Shown piece by piece: positions 32,878-43,324 of a stretch of DNA of 64,000 bases. The notes below the pieces were generated by a model. It worked only from the letters and a program-made list of their open reading frames with translations. It had not been told where the DNA came from and searched no databases. A program made the translations under genes and the position numbers. The stretch's first letter is position 1. Each line of letters begins with the position of its first letter. The DNA is from Endothia cerciana (Eukaryota > Ascomycota > Sordariomycetes > Diaporthales > Cryphonectriaceae), in contig JALRMH010000023.1 of NCBI GenBank assembly GCA_026119935.1, forward strand, positions 186,001 through 250,000, given 5' to 3'.

Positions 32878-35364
32878 TTAGATCTCCTGTCTGCGCGATA
32901 CCATAACCCGCTGCATGCTCGGCAAGTGAGTCGCGACCAGATTGTGGCGATGGTTCGCGAGCTTCTCTTGACGCGTGGGCGTGAACTCGTAGAAATGCTG
33001 CGCCGGACGGGCAGTATCGGAGGCCAAAGCCAGAGGAGTTTCTACGGGAGGTATTGCTGTCTTGGGTTGTTCCCTAGGGCGAGACGCCTTGCTTGGGAGA
33101 CCGAGAGGGCGGATAGGCGATGGTGGGGTCCGCTTGACTGTCTTCGCCCTACGCTTGGCTGCTGGTGGTGCTATTGGTGAGATAGGTCTAGGAGTTTCTA
33201 CGGGGGATGTTGCTCGCTCTTGAGCTATAGCCCCCGGTGAGGGTGTGGCAGACGCCCAAGCTCGTAGGGGACGTGGTGAACGGCGGAGAGAGCGCAGTCC
33301 GGTGATCGGTATCCCCAACGGCGTTTTGTGTGATCGCTTCGAGGGGGAGGAGGAGCCCGATCTGTTTGTGGCGTCGCTCAGGGTCTCCTCGGCGAGCCGA
33401 GCGACTTCCTCCAAGTTCCCCGACCCGTCAGGTGTTTGACCCCCGCTCTCCCTATCAACCGCGCTGTTCAAACCTGGAGCCAGTCCAGCCGTCTTAGCTG
33501 CTGCGTCGGTGGCCTGCTTCCCCACTGGTGTAGTCCTCACGACCGCAAACTGCGACTGCAGGAGTCTCCGCATTTGGACGGTGCTGTTGAACAGCCTCCT
33601 CTTCCATCCCCCCCAAAGCTCGAGGGTCCGTATGATGTTCTGCATCTCGACGGTGCTCTTTGCCAGTTTCTCCACGAGGGGGTCCGTAAGGGGTTGTTTT
33701 CTCAACACGTTCTGCGTACCACCTAGCCACTTTTGCTCCGGGCTCTGAACATGCTCAACCAACTGCGCCTGACGCTCTCTCATTTCAGCTTTCTTAGTAT
33801 CTCGCACGAAGTGGTCGATTCGCTTGTCCAATCTATAGCCCTTGATTGACTGGTCCAGAGCCTTGGTCAACTGATCGTAGTACATCGGCCACGAGAGCGC
33901 CATTGGATTCGCCGACCCCGAATGAATTTGCGAGTCATTGAATGCTACGCGCTTTGTGTCTTCAATAATTTTCTTAGCGGCCAGCTGGTGATGATCCAGC
34001 CGTATCGTGGGAACCTCGACTTGCTCATATGGCTCCGAATACACAGTGTCCATGTCTACTGCCCTTGAAGTGAACCCGACGTTGCGGTCGCTGGTGGTAA
34101 GTCTGCTCCTGATCCCGCCCCTGGACGGGACCACGCCGAGGTAGTCGACAATGCCGTCACGCATGCCGAGCTGGCGGGCAAACTCGAAAGCCCATGCGGT
34201 CGAGAGATCTCGGTTGTCCATGCCCATGGGCGCTGGCTTCCTCAGCCCGGGCTGCAAGAGGACCTGGCTGTAGGGCATGGCCTTCAGCCGACCCGGCGCC
34301 TCCGCGCCGAAGGACGTCAACAGGTACCTGCTCTTCTTCTCGCCCTGCGCCAGGATGGCCTCTTGCTGTGGATCGAGAGGTTGCGGACAGGTACCCTTGT
34401 GCGCCAGTTCTGAGGCGATGCTGGTCGTGATCCCGGCCTGTCTCAGACGCGCCCAGGGGTTGCTCATAGCCTTCCAGGCATCAGTGACGGGCTCCGGATG
34501 GCCCACGTGGATGGACACGCCGAAGCGTGTAATCTTGTTGACGAAGTCCGCATGAACTGTGGCTATCCTGCGCACATTCACACGCCCTCGTGGCACTGTA
34601 CCAGAAACGCCGTCCGGCTGATCACCGGGACCACCGAAGTCCGACATCTCGGGAGGTGGGATGGCCGACTCAACCCAGACGCCTGGGGATCCTGGAATCG
34701 CGAAGGCCGATATGCCGTATTCGCGCTTGAGCACCTGAATCGTCGTATCCTCGACCATGCGCTCAAACTCAAACTTGGTCCGGATCTGCCTCCTTTGTTG
34801 TATCGAGTCCTGTAAGTCCATAACGGGCCATATCGAGAGCTGACCCGGCCCGAAGAACATGGGCTCGGCACACGGCATGACTGCGACGCTGGGCTCCCAC
34901 AGGTGATCGAGGGGGTTATGTGTCAGCTCCCGATCCTCCTTGCCGAGCTCCCATAAACGGCGCCATGGCATCGAGTGCCATCCGGGCGGCTCTGGGAAGG
35001 TGACCCGCATCTCGCTCTTCAAGTTCGCGATCATGTAGTCGGCCTCCCAGGAGTCCTGCCGTGCAAAATAATGCTTCGGCAGCACGTATGTAGGCCTGCG
35101 TGTGAAAGAGAGGACGGTTGGTGGCGGGCTGGCCTGTTTCAGCCAAGAACGAAAGACGTCTGTGTTGCTGGCGTAGGGATGGGGGTCGGGTTCGGAGGCG
35201 CTCTCTGCGGCCTGACGCTGCTGAACTATCTGGGACTCGAGGAACTCACGGATCTTTCCGGGTAGAAATCTAGGCGCGTAAAGGGGCGGGAGGTCGGGGA
35301 TGTGAATATGGCGGAGGCGAAGGCGTAATGAGGCCCGCAGCTCAGGGCTCAACCTCGTAGCCAT
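32878..35364 (-). CDS. LipB-like octanoyltransferase-fold protein lacking catalytic residues, with long C-terminal extension
   Basis: Intronless, 828 residues. The N-terminal ~330 residues follow LipB in order: 'LRHIHIPDLPPLYAPRFL', 'PPTVLSFTRRPTYVLPKHYF', 'EPMFFGPGQLSIWPVMDL' (GPGQ at 172-175, normally RGG..T.HGPGQL..YP..DL), 'EYGISAFAIPGSPGVWVES', then 'VRRIATVHADFVNKITRFGV' and 'SNPWARLRQAGITTSIASEL'. True enzymes need a Lys in G.KIA and a Cys in the (I/V)xxCGL segment. Here the Lys position is Arg266 and the segment 290-325 has no Cys. The RGG before GPGQ is also lost. So the fold is probable but lipoate transfer is not. Residues ~340-828 are a helical then disordered, Pro/Ser/Arg-rich region with no domain I recognise. 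The gene is intact, so it may be a repurposed pseudoenzyme. Confidence 0.72.
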   Translation of the reverse strand: MATRLSPELRASLRLRLRHIHIPDLPPLYAPRFLPGKIREFLESQIVQQRQAAESASEPDPHPYASNTDVFRSWLKQASPPPTVLSFTRRPTYVLPKHYFARQDSWEADYMIANLKSEMRVTFPEPPGWHSMPWRRLWELGKEDRELTHNPLDHLWEPSVAVMPCAEPMFFGPGQLSIWPVMDLQDSIQQRRQIRTKFEFERMVEDTTIQVLKREYGISAFAIPGSPGVWVESAIPPPEMSDFGGPGDQPDGVSGTVPRGRVNVRRIATVHADFVNKITRFGVSIHVGHPEPVTDAWKAMSNPWARLRQAGITTSIASELAHKGTCPQPLDPQQEAILAQGEKKSRYLLTSFGAEAPGRLKAMPYSQVLLQPGLRKPAPMGMDNRDLSTAWAFEFARQLGMRDGIVDYLGVVPSRGGIRSRLTTSDRNVGFTSRAVDMDTVYSEPYEQVEVPTIRLDHHQLAAKKIIEDTKRVAFNDSQIHSGSANPMALSWPMYYDQLTKALDQSIKGYRLDKRIDHFVRDTKKAEMRERQAQLVEHVQSPEQKWLGGTQNVLRKQPLTDPLVEKLAKSTVEMQNIIRTLELWGGWKRRLFNSTVQMRRLLQSQFAVVRTTPVGKQATDAAAKTAGLAPGLNSAVDRESGGQTPDGSGNLEEVARLAEETLSDATNRSGSSSPSKRSHKTPLGIPITGLRSLRRSPRPLRAWASATPSPGAIAQERATSPVETPRPISPIAPPAAKRRAKTVKRTPPSPIRPLGLPSKASRPREQPKTAIPPVETPLALASDTARPAQHFYEFTPTRQEKLANHRHNLVATHLPSMQRVMVSRRQEI

Positions 35365-36597
35365 TGTGAGCTCTATGTCCTCGATCCCGCCTGTTCTTCA
35401 GGCGGGGGCTGTCCCTGCGGTTAAATTCAGATAGAATCTGAGGGACGAGTCAGTCGATCAGGGTGTTGTATTTGAGATGCAACGGGAAAGCGGCATATTG
35501 CTCGCTGGTGCAGTGCATTCGAGCGTGATGCGGGCGAGTTTACGGGCTCATCGTGCAGTGCAGAATTGAGATTTACGCACGACGTTGAGAAGTGAGACTA
35601 AGATTACATAAGCCGAGTATTCTCACAGGGGACTGTTCATAGCTGCACAGGACTCGGATACTGCCTCCTGTGGCAACATGATTATATCAACAGAAGAACA
35701 AGTGACTACTCAAGTAGGTAGGCTACAGGAAGCTGTCTTGTAGCGAATTTTGATGTCGTTGCCAATGTTAGGTTCGAAGTTAACCCGGTGCTATAAGGTG
35801 CCGTCTCTCACGACATTTCAGATCATGCACCCACATCAGTCGGGTGTTACTTCTTAGTCTTTTCATAAAGCCCTCACAGATTTTATCCAAATCTTCGAAT
35901 GCGCGATCGTGAGAAAGTGAAAGACGAAAGATGATTCCATTCTCAGCGAGCGTCCAAGTCGGCGGTCTGGTCACGGGATGGGTTGAGGGGGGAGGGGAGC
36001 GCGTACAGGGCAAGATTCTTAAGTCAATGCCGGGTATCCATATCGGACATTTCACCTGAGTCGTCTCATTGGATGCGCATAAGGAGGATTATGGGACATA
36101 GGCGACAAAAACGCTCTCGTGCACAAGCCGGTCCGTTGACGTTATTTTACGGCTGAGCCACGAGAAGCACTGCGGATAGTACATTCTTTGAGAATTTAAG
36201 ATGCAGATACAAACAGGACTCCTCAAAGTGCGTCTTTGAGTTCTATGGTCTACGCGCGGAGGTGGTAATCAACAGGCTATCCGCAGATCACAATCCAATG
36301 TAGGGCTCCGCTTGCCGCTGGACGGGTGCTAGTACTGTACCATCGACCAGGCCAGCATCCTGTCCCCGTCTCCGTATATGAGCGGGGGCATGATGAATGC
36401 TGCAGCGAGACAGGGTGTACTCCTGCCGAGTTGTCGGTGAATGCTGCATGTCGCAATATCCGTCCGGCATGACGCAGACACCTCAGACAAACCCGCAATA
36501 TTTCAACATATACTTGCGGATCTGTAGGCGAATCTGCCCACCCAGAAAGGTGTTTTGTTTCGAGACAGGCAACCTTGATGAGCACTGGACAGACATC
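35365..36597. other. Divergent intergenic region, about 1.2 kb
   Basis: Between the LipB-like start and the TauD-type start. No gene supported; small frames on both strands lack motifs. Confidence 0.45.
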
Positions 36598-38066
36598 ATG
36601 GCGGCAGTCGCGCGCCCCGTTTCCGCCTCGTTCCCAACGCCGACGGCCACGGCGCCACCTGGTCAGCCCGATATCCAGTATGCTCCGGATTATGAAAAGT
36701 ATCAGGCACGAGGGGCCCGGAGGGTCCAGACCGAGAAACTCCCAACCTCAGTACCGGAGGGGTATCCTGATCAACTGAAGGGGGATCTGGTGTGGGAGGG
36801 TGAGACCCTGGCTGAGACGTACGACTGGACCTATGTTCTCAACGAGGACCAGCTGGCTGAGATTGACCAGGCCGTGCAGCACTTTGAATGTGAGACTCCG
36901 GTGCTGGAATGAAGGCTTTGGAGGGGGGATCGCTGACCGGCCACGCCAGCGCTCAACCTGTCTCTCTCGTACATCACCCAGGACACCTTCCCACTCCCCA
37001 AGCTGCACTCAGAGCTACGCCAGCTGTCCCACGAGCTGCACTTCGGGCACGGCTTCTTTGTCATCCGCGGAATTCGGGTAGACGAGCACACGCGTGAGGA
37101 GAACATCATCATCTACACCGGTGTATCGGTGCACATCGCCGCCCAGCGTGGTCGTCAGGACCACAGGAGCCCCCTCGACGGCAGCCCTGCGGACGTTGTC
37201 CTGACGCACATCAAAGGACCTCAGCTACCTAGCGGGCATGGAGGGCAAGATCGGCTCCCCGGCGTACACGACGGACAAGCAGGTCCTCCACACGGACTCC
37301 GGCGATATCGTGAGCCTCTTCGCCCTGGAGACGGCGGTCGAGGGCGGCGCGAGCAAGCTGGCGTCCACTTGGAGGGTGTACAACGAACTCGCGTCGAAGA
37401 GGCCTGACCTCATACACACCCTCACCCAGCCTTGGGATATATATGGAGGTGTAAGTCCGTATTCTCATGTCAAATGCCCGGTCGAGGGCACGTCGGTTGC
37501 TGATGAGCAAACGAGTGCAGTTTTGAAAAAGATGCCCAGAAGAAGTTCACCCCACGACCTCTCATGTTCCACCATCCCGCCACGGACAAGACACCGGAGA
37601 GGGTCAGCTTGCAGTATGCACGCCGTTACTTTGTCGGATTCGGACAGCTGCCCCGAAACCCAGAGATACCCCCCGTCACCGAGGCGCAAGCTGAAGCGCT
37701 GGATGCGCTGCACTTCCTGGGTGAGAAGTTCTGCGTCAACACGCACTTCGAAAAGGGTGACATCCAGTACGTCAACAACGTCGCGCTGTTCCACGCCCGG
37801 GACGGCTTCCTTGATAGTAGCGCACAGCGGTATGTCTCCCTCTCCCATCATGTCGTCCTCGAATAGTCAGGCCGTCTAAGTATCTGATACACCCCCGCAG
37901 GCGACACCTGCTTCGGTTCTGGCTGCGAGATCCGGAGTACGCGTGGAAGACGCCAGAGGCTATCCGGTGGAGATGGGACCAGATTTATGGCGGGGTGACC
38001 CCGGAGAAGGAGGTTTTCCCCTTGGAGCCTTTCGTGCGGAGTGCAGGAAAAGGCCGCTCAGGCTGA
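36598..38066 (+). CDS. TauD/TfdA-type Fe(II)/2-oxoglutarate dioxygenase with a one-base frame break
   Basis: Exons 36598-36889, 36950-37450, 37516-37829 and 37901-38066. Exon 2 contains a frame break: 'SPADVVLTHIK' and the expected continuation 'DLSYLAGMEGKIGSPAY' are one base apart at 37216-37217 (AAAGGACC where AAAGACC would keep frame). Otherwise the protein is full length (about 423 residues). Iron ligands: 'QVLHTDSGDIV' (HxD) and 'NNVALFHARDGF' (distal His). The 2-oxoglutarate-binding Arg is in 'RHLLRFWLRDPEY'. The intron at 37451 starts GTAAGT but must end at an unusual GAG (37515) to keep frame. Family members hydroxylate small sulfonates, amino acids or secondary metabolites; substrate here unknown. 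It is either a recent pseudogene or carries a sequencing indel. Confidence 0.72.
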
Positions 38067-38592
38067 GGCCGATCAGTACAGACTGCAAATATGCTACATC
38101 CCACCCGATCACGGTTGGCCGTTCCACGACACTGAAATAGATGTCTCGTTACTGAGAAAAAGCACGAAATGAGGCTTCTCTCCAGCTCTTCGTGAATGGG
38201 GAGGCTCTCACCACACCAGCACTTGCGGTCCATCTGAAACAGTAACGACGACAGACTCGGCCCTTTTGGCCCAGGAACGTCTACAGGTTTCTGGTAGATC
38301 AAGACATCGCAATCGTCGTTGTGTACCCAGTGTCACCCTGCGGACGAGGAAGTGTGCCGTAAAATGCCGATATGGTTAAAATCCACAGGAGCGATATCCG
38401 GGCTCCAATCCGGTGCATGTTGATCACGTCACCGGCGAACCTTGTGCCCCGCAGCATCAACGTCGGGATGTGAAACACCGGTCGACTTGTGGGTAATTGG
38501 GCGGCTGCTTAGGCTGTGAATCACCGCCAATATCCACCGTAGCCCCGTCCTGGCGTTATCGCTCAGCAAATCTTTCCGAGTCCTCACCCATC
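38067..38592. other. Intergenic, TauD-type / AKR
   Basis: 526 nt. No gene; serves as promoter of the reductase. Confidence 0.45.
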
Positions 38593-39754
38593 ATGTCTCG
38601 TGCTTGGTCATTCACCCTCCCAGTCCTCTGCGCCGCCGCTGCCGTCGCGTCGTTGTGGGATCCTGCCGAGCAGTACTGGGGTGGTCTACAGCAACCTCTG
38701 CAGGGTGGAGAAATGGCTGACACCAAGGGCTTCCCGAGTTTGACGTTGAATGATGGCAGGACGGTCCCCATGGTAAGTCCATGAGGAGAAACACCTAGTA
38801 GCTCCGTGCGGTATTGACGCGAGGCACAGGTCGCCTACGGTCTCGGTACTGCCAACAGCAAGAAAGGCCGCAAAGGATTCGATGAAGACCTCGTCGATGT
38901 GACGGTGAAAGCCCTGAAGGCTGGCTTCACCCATCTCGACTGCGCTGAAGGTATGCTTCCCTCGCCCCCACCCAAGTCGCTGCCGGCGACACCCACGCTC
39001 CTCCAAGAGGCTGACATCGCACCCAGCATACGGTAACGAGCCAGAACTCGGCGCGGCCATCAAGGCATCCGGTGTTCCGCGCGAGAAGCTCTTTGTCACG
39101 ACCAAGGCAACCGCTAAGGCGGACAAGCCGCTCGAGGAGAACTTCTCGACATCTCTCGAGCGGCTCGGCCTGGACTACGTGGACCTCTACCTGATCCACT
39201 CGCCATTCTTCACCACTGATCCCAAGGTCCTCCATGCCAAGTGGGCCGAGATGGAGGCTATTAAGGCATCGGGAAGGGCTAGGTCGATCGGCGTGTCGAA
39301 TTTTATCCAGGGACACCTCGACACTGTCCTCGAGACAGCCAAGGTACCTCCTGCGATCAACCAGATCGAGTTCCATCCGTACCTCCAGCACATTACCCAG
39401 GACGGCAAGTACGACCTTCTTGCATATCACAGGGAGAAGGGCATCGCCGTCAGCGGATATGGCGGTCTCACAGCTGTCACGAGGGCGGCCCCCGGACCCG
39501 TGGATGGTAAGTACGCGGAGCTGGCTAAGAAGTATAACGTGACTGAGGGGGACGTCGCGTTGCGGTGGACGCTGGACACGGGCGTTGTTGCCATCACGAC
39601 GAGCTCGAGGGAGGACAGGCTGCAGCAGTACCTCGAGAAGCTGCCTAGCTTCAGGCTCACCGCGGAGGAGGTCAGGGAGATCTCGGAACTGGGACTTAAG
39701 AAGCACTATAGGGGCTTCTGGAGGAATCAGTATGATGACAATGACCGGAGGTGA
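38593..39754 (+). CDS. Aldo-keto reductase with N-terminal hydrophobic extension
   Basis: Exons 38593-38772, 38830-38950 and 39027-39754 (342 residues). The (beta/alpha)8 AKR core is complete with the catalytic tetrad: Asp and Tyr in 'FTHLDCAEAYGNE', Lys in 'LFVTTKATAK', His in 'DLYLIHSPFF'. 'RARSIGVSNF' is the conserved strand-6 motif and 'VAITTSSREDRL' the NADPH-binding region near the C terminus. Residues 1-40 before 'MADTKGFPSLTLNDGRTVPM' include 'FTLPVLCAAAAVASLWD', which looks like a signal peptide or anchor, unusual in this cytosolic family. Starting at the internal ATG (38713) would give a normal 302-residue AKR. Both starts are in exon 1. Reduces aldehydes or ketones with NADPH; substrate unknown. 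Confidence 0.88.
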
Positions 39755-39835
39755 GCGGGGAGGAAGATCGTGCCGGGCTATGGGTGAAGAAGTGCGGTAA
39801 TACTTGAGAAGAAATGTGGATGTAGATTTTGTTTC

Positions 39836-40723
39836 TCAACTACTCGTGGCCACCACCAAGAAGTTTGCAATGTCATCGAGCTCCTCGGGCGCCTTGGACC
39901 AGTGGCCCTCTTGTTCGGCCCCGGAATATTCCTTCCACTTGAGTCTCATCCCCACCTGGGTGAGAATCGTCCTCGCCTGCCGTCCCAGCTCAACGTCGAC
40001 GTAGGCATCATCGGTACCGTGGCCCAAGAAAACGGGAGTCGTGACTAGAGTTTTGGAATCGGCTGAGGCAGGGAGAAGACGTTTCAGGGGAGCCATCATG
40101 CTCTCGACGAACTTATTCCCCTCACTGACCTCTGGCGATGCGGTCCCGTGGGCCACCTCGCCGGCTGCCTGAAGACCGAAGCACTGCGAGATATCCTCGG
40201 CGAACGGCAGCCAAGCGCTCGCACCAACGAACGCCCCGAGCGGCCTGTCGGGGCGCTCCGAACAGAGCAGAGCCCACATGCCGACTGCGGCCCCCTGGCT
40301 GATGCCGACGAGCACCACCCTTCCCGCCGCGCCGCCCAGCCGCGCAATCTCGTCGTCCAGGAGGGCGCTAAGCCGCCCGACCGACTCCCGGATGCCGCCC
40401 ATCTGCAGGTCCTGCCGCGCCGTCGGGTCCGTGAGCGAGTGCGCCCCGAACCAGGCCGGCATGTCCTCCTGGAAGGCGGTGCTCCAGAGCTCCCGCGACG
40501 AGGGGAATACCAGCCGCCACCCGGGCAGCCTGTCGGCCAGGGTGAGGCCACCGGCGAGCTCCGGCTCGAGGATCTCCTCTGCAAACTCCTCGCCCGTGCT
40601 TCCACGCCCGTGGAGGAGAACTGCCGTGTGCGTGTGCGACTGTGTTTTGGGCTCGATAACGTGTACGGACCAGGGAGAGGGCGCCGTGGCGGGAGAGGCC
40701 GGGGAGACGTCCACTGTAGCCAT
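39836..40723 (-). CDS. Acyl-protein thioesterase / lysophospholipase-like alpha/beta hydrolase
   Basis: Intronless, 295 residues from the ATG at 40723; an upstream in-frame ATG at 40816 would add 31 residues. Features of the carboxylesterase/lysophospholipase (Abhydrolase_2) family: 'AVLLHGRGSTGEEFAEEIL' (oxyanion-hole HGRG), 'LVGISQGAAVGMWALL' (nucleophile GxSxG), 'VFLGHGTDDAYVDVELG' (catalytic Asp) and 'GAEQEGHW' (catalytic His). All three triad residues are present. Close relatives depalmitoylate proteins or hydrolyse small esters. Cytosolic, no signal. It converges with the aldo-keto reductase 82 nt away. Confidence 0.88.
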   Translation of the reverse strand: MATVDVSPASPATAPSPWSVHVIEPKTQSHTHTAVLLHGRGSTGEEFAEEILEPELAGGLTLADRLPGWRLVFPSSRELWSTAFQEDMPAWFGAHSLTDPTARQDLQMGGIRESVGRLSALLDDEIARLGGAAGRVVLVGISQGAAVGMWALLCSERPDRPLGAFVGASAWLPFAEDISQCFGLQAAGEVAHGTASPEVSEGNKFVESMMAPLKRLLPASADSKTLVTTPVFLGHGTDDAYVDVELGRQARTILTQVGMRLKWKEYSGAEQEGHWSKAPEELDDIANFLVVATSS

Positions 40724-41285
40724 CTTGAGGTGTGACTTAGATGCGAAAATGAGCTCATAGGGGATATAATTGGTAATGAAGAAGCCCAGGTACCTACCCT
40801 CGAGGCGCCTGGACAAAACGCCGATGTCCCGAACAAAACTTTGATATGCGAGATGTGTCGGCCGGTAAAGTCACCCCAGAAGTTTCAACACAAATCGACA
40901 GCGTACTGACATTGTGGATTTAGATGGCTGGGTCAAGGGTCCGAATATATTTGGTCAAGCATACGTTTTATTCAAATTTTCGTTTGTGTCGATAATGAGC
41001 TCAAATCATAGATTTGAATGACTGTAGAACATTATGTTGGACTCGAACATCCTAAATTGTTTTTTTTCCTCCCCACATTGATTGGGTCCCATACATATTC
41101 GAGTTTTAGCCGTACTGTCAATAAGAAGGAGAACTTGTCAAACACTCTACCTTACTCTAGAGGATGAGAAGGCCAAGCTCCTTTTTTATCTTACCATTTA
41201 CCTCTCCATTTCGATATAAGACAGTACCAATATCGTGTACTAGACTTGCCATAAATGAGCTCGAAGACGGTCGCCATACTCGCAA
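40724..41285. other. AT-rich intergenic stretch
   Basis: About 560 nt, visibly AT-rich (many TTT/AAA words) compared with the flanks, as in old repeat or gene debris. No gene or repeat boundary seen. Confidence 0.4.
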
Positions 41286-42484
41286 TTATTTATGCTTTTG
41301 TGAACAGGCGACTATTGCATTAGCACTTTTGACTACCTCGGTGTCATTGATAAAGGAGGCTACCGGCAGTACCAGCACCTGAACGTGATAATTAAAGACG
41401 TTGTGGTGCAATTTATCCCAGTAGCCATCCATCAAGCATCGAATCGATCGATATTCTATTGGCCATGTCCCGATCGCCTCTGTCGGCAGGTACTCCATCC
41501 AGTCTACAAGGAGATCTCGCCTACCAACAGTGTGAAGGGCTTTGACAAGTTCCCAGTATTCTGGGTACCACCCGCCTATTCCCAATCAATCAGGCAAGTG
41601 ACTCTGATACAAAATATCCTCTCCTGCTCCATCTGCACCTGCGCTCGTTCTACTCGCCCCCCACTCGACCATGATGTTTCGGGAGTGCAAATCGTCATGG
41701 GCCATATGCAATCACGTGATGGTTGTTTCTCTCACAGGAAGTCATCGAGGTCAGCCTTGCTATGTATCGGTGCCGAGCTCACGCGCTGTGACCGCTTCAT
41801 GTCCTTGCACACGGCCGACACGAAGCCCCCGAGAGCGCGTAGTACACGTAACATGTTGTTCAGCTGCTCGACGTGGACCTCCAGCTTATGCGTCCTGGCC
41901 AGCCCCAGCCACACGGACTTGAGACTGACGCCCGTCACGCGAGACATGAAAACATACGTCTTCGGGCCACATGTCATCGAGCCCAAGAATGCCGGCGTCG
42001 AAATTTCCGTGACACTGTTGCTGATGTACTGCAGATTGCTGATTCCATCCGGGTCGAGAGGGTTGCCGGTCTTGACGACCTCATTGTCTCCGAGTCCTGG
42101 CACGGTTGTGCCGGCGAGCCTCCACAGGTCTTGACTACTCTTGATGGCATGGTTTAATGAACCGGGAGTAATGGAATCACCATCCGTGGATTCTACCTTG
42201 GAGTGCTGCCTGGCCACATTGAAAACTCTGCCGTCTAGGAGGTGTGTGATCCCAACAGTACCGTCTAACAGGAGCGCGTTGAGCTCTGAGTCTGCAGGGC
42301 GGTGACGGCCGGTGTGACCGCAAGAGTCCTCTGTGGACGTGCGAGCGGCGGCTCGCTGTTGCGATCCGCTCATCTTGATGCGGCTTGACCTGTAGCATTT
42401 TGCATATGTATGGTGAGCTGTCGGAGTTGATCTCTCGCTCTGTTGTTCGCTCTTAACATTTTTTTGTCTGTCACTCTTCGCCAT
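41286..42484 (-). pseudogene. Aminoglycoside-phosphotransferase-like (APH) kinase pseudogene
   Basis: The 5' 250 codons from the ATG at 42484 are open and hold APH landmarks: 'EVVKTGNPLDPDGISNLQYI' (nucleotide-binding Lys), 'TPAFLGSMTCGPKTYVFMSR' and 'VTGVSLKSVWLGLARTHKLE'. The rest is broken: 'HDDLHSRNIMVEWG' (catalytic loop, normally HGDLHPRNI) is in another frame, followed by 'VTCLIDWE' then TAG, where a Trp codon (TGG) is expected, and a one-base shift before 'GWYPEYWELVKAL'. Relatives are small-molecule or lipid-type kinases of unknown substrate, common in fungi. The TGG to TAG change is a G-to-A transition of the kind RIP makes, but other causes fit too. Confidence 0.75.
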
Positions 42485-42793
42485 AGAAGCAAGTCTGGAT
42501 TAGTAGTGACTCAGCATCAGCAGCGTAGTCACCGATCGTCGGTCGAATCTAGCAGGAGCGCTTGAATGTAGGCCTTGTGACTCTGCAGAGGGGCACCAGT
42601 CTCGACCGGACGTTCAGGACGAGGCTGGATGGATTCGAATTCCAGGTGTTATGCACAGCCTTAAGAAATGGGACGCACGACCAGCTGATTCTTTGCTTCC
42701 AGCCGCCCTGGACTTGGGCTGATCTCGTGCTTCTGCACTGAACATAGAACAAGTCAGGTCGATTTGTCCTTCAAGAATCCTGCTCAAGCCATC
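42485..42793. other. Intergenic, 309 nt
   Basis: Between the APH relic's start and the Nudix stop. A TTCGAATCC word near 42630 resembles a tRNA B box but no cloverleaf forms. Confidence 0.4.
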
Positions 42794-43324
42794 TTAATCA
42801 TCATCGTCTCGGCGCTCTACATGGGCCTTCAGCTCAGGCCATGCCGCCTTGAACCCAGGGTGCAACAGCCGCCTCTCCACGTCGTCAACAGCAACCCACT
42901 CCAGGGCCAGACTCTCGGTGTCCCCGCGCGGTATCCTCGGCTCCCACGGCCCCGTCAGCTGCGCGATGACCGTCCAGTACTTCCAGCTCCCGTGGTCCGT
43001 CGAGACGACCTCGTGCCGCAGGACCACCAGCGGGGCCCCGCCCCCGGTGCAGCCGGCTGGCAGGCTCGCCTCCTCGCAGGCCTCCCGCAGCGCGCCCTGG
43101 GCGGGCGTCTCGCCCTTGTCCAGCGCGCCCCCGGGGATGGCCCACGTGCCCCCGGACTGGCTGTCGTAGCCGCGGTGCTGGAGCAGGACCTCGGGCCCCG
43201 CGGCGGAGCGGCGGACGAGGAGGACGCCGGCGGCCCCGTACGCGCCCCAGTGCCGCTTGTGGCAGCCTGGCTTGGTGCAGCGGACGTAGCGGTTGCCGCT
43301 TGACCACATCGTCCACGTTCCCAT
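42794..43324 (-). CDS. Nudix hydrolase
   Basis: 176 residues from ATG 43324; ATG 43309 is equally possible. The Nudix box 'GGALDKGETPAQGALREACE' followed by EA is complete (Gx5Ex7REUxEExGU), so the metal-dependent pyrophosphatase is probably active. The N-terminal 'YVRCTKPGCHKRHWGAYGAA' contains a Cys/His cluster that could bind a metal; 'RHWG..GAAG' is shared with bacterial Nudix proteins of this group. The fold continues with 'VVLRHEVVSTDHGSWKYWTV' and 'ESLALEWVAVDDVERRLLHP'. Substrate (nucleoside diphosphate linked to another moiety) cannot be told. A longer open frame upstream to 43687 has no conserved content. Confidence 0.87.
   Translation of the reverse strand: MGTWTMWSSGNRYVRCTKPGCHKRHWGAYGAAGVLLVRRSAAGPEVLLQHRGYDSQSGGTWAIPGGALDKGETPAQGALREACEEASLPAGCTGGGAPLVVLRHEVVSTDHGSWKYWTVIAQLTGPWEPRIPRGDTESLALEWVAVDDVERRLLHPGFKAAWPELKAHVERRDDDD

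Noticed and set aside
32581..33180. 199-codon + strand frame
   Set aside because: Overlaps the 3' end of the LipB-like gene in antisense; no motifs.
42600..42660. Possible tRNA (TTCGAATCC word)
   Set aside because: Only a B-box-like word; no acceptor, D or anticodon stems can be paired.
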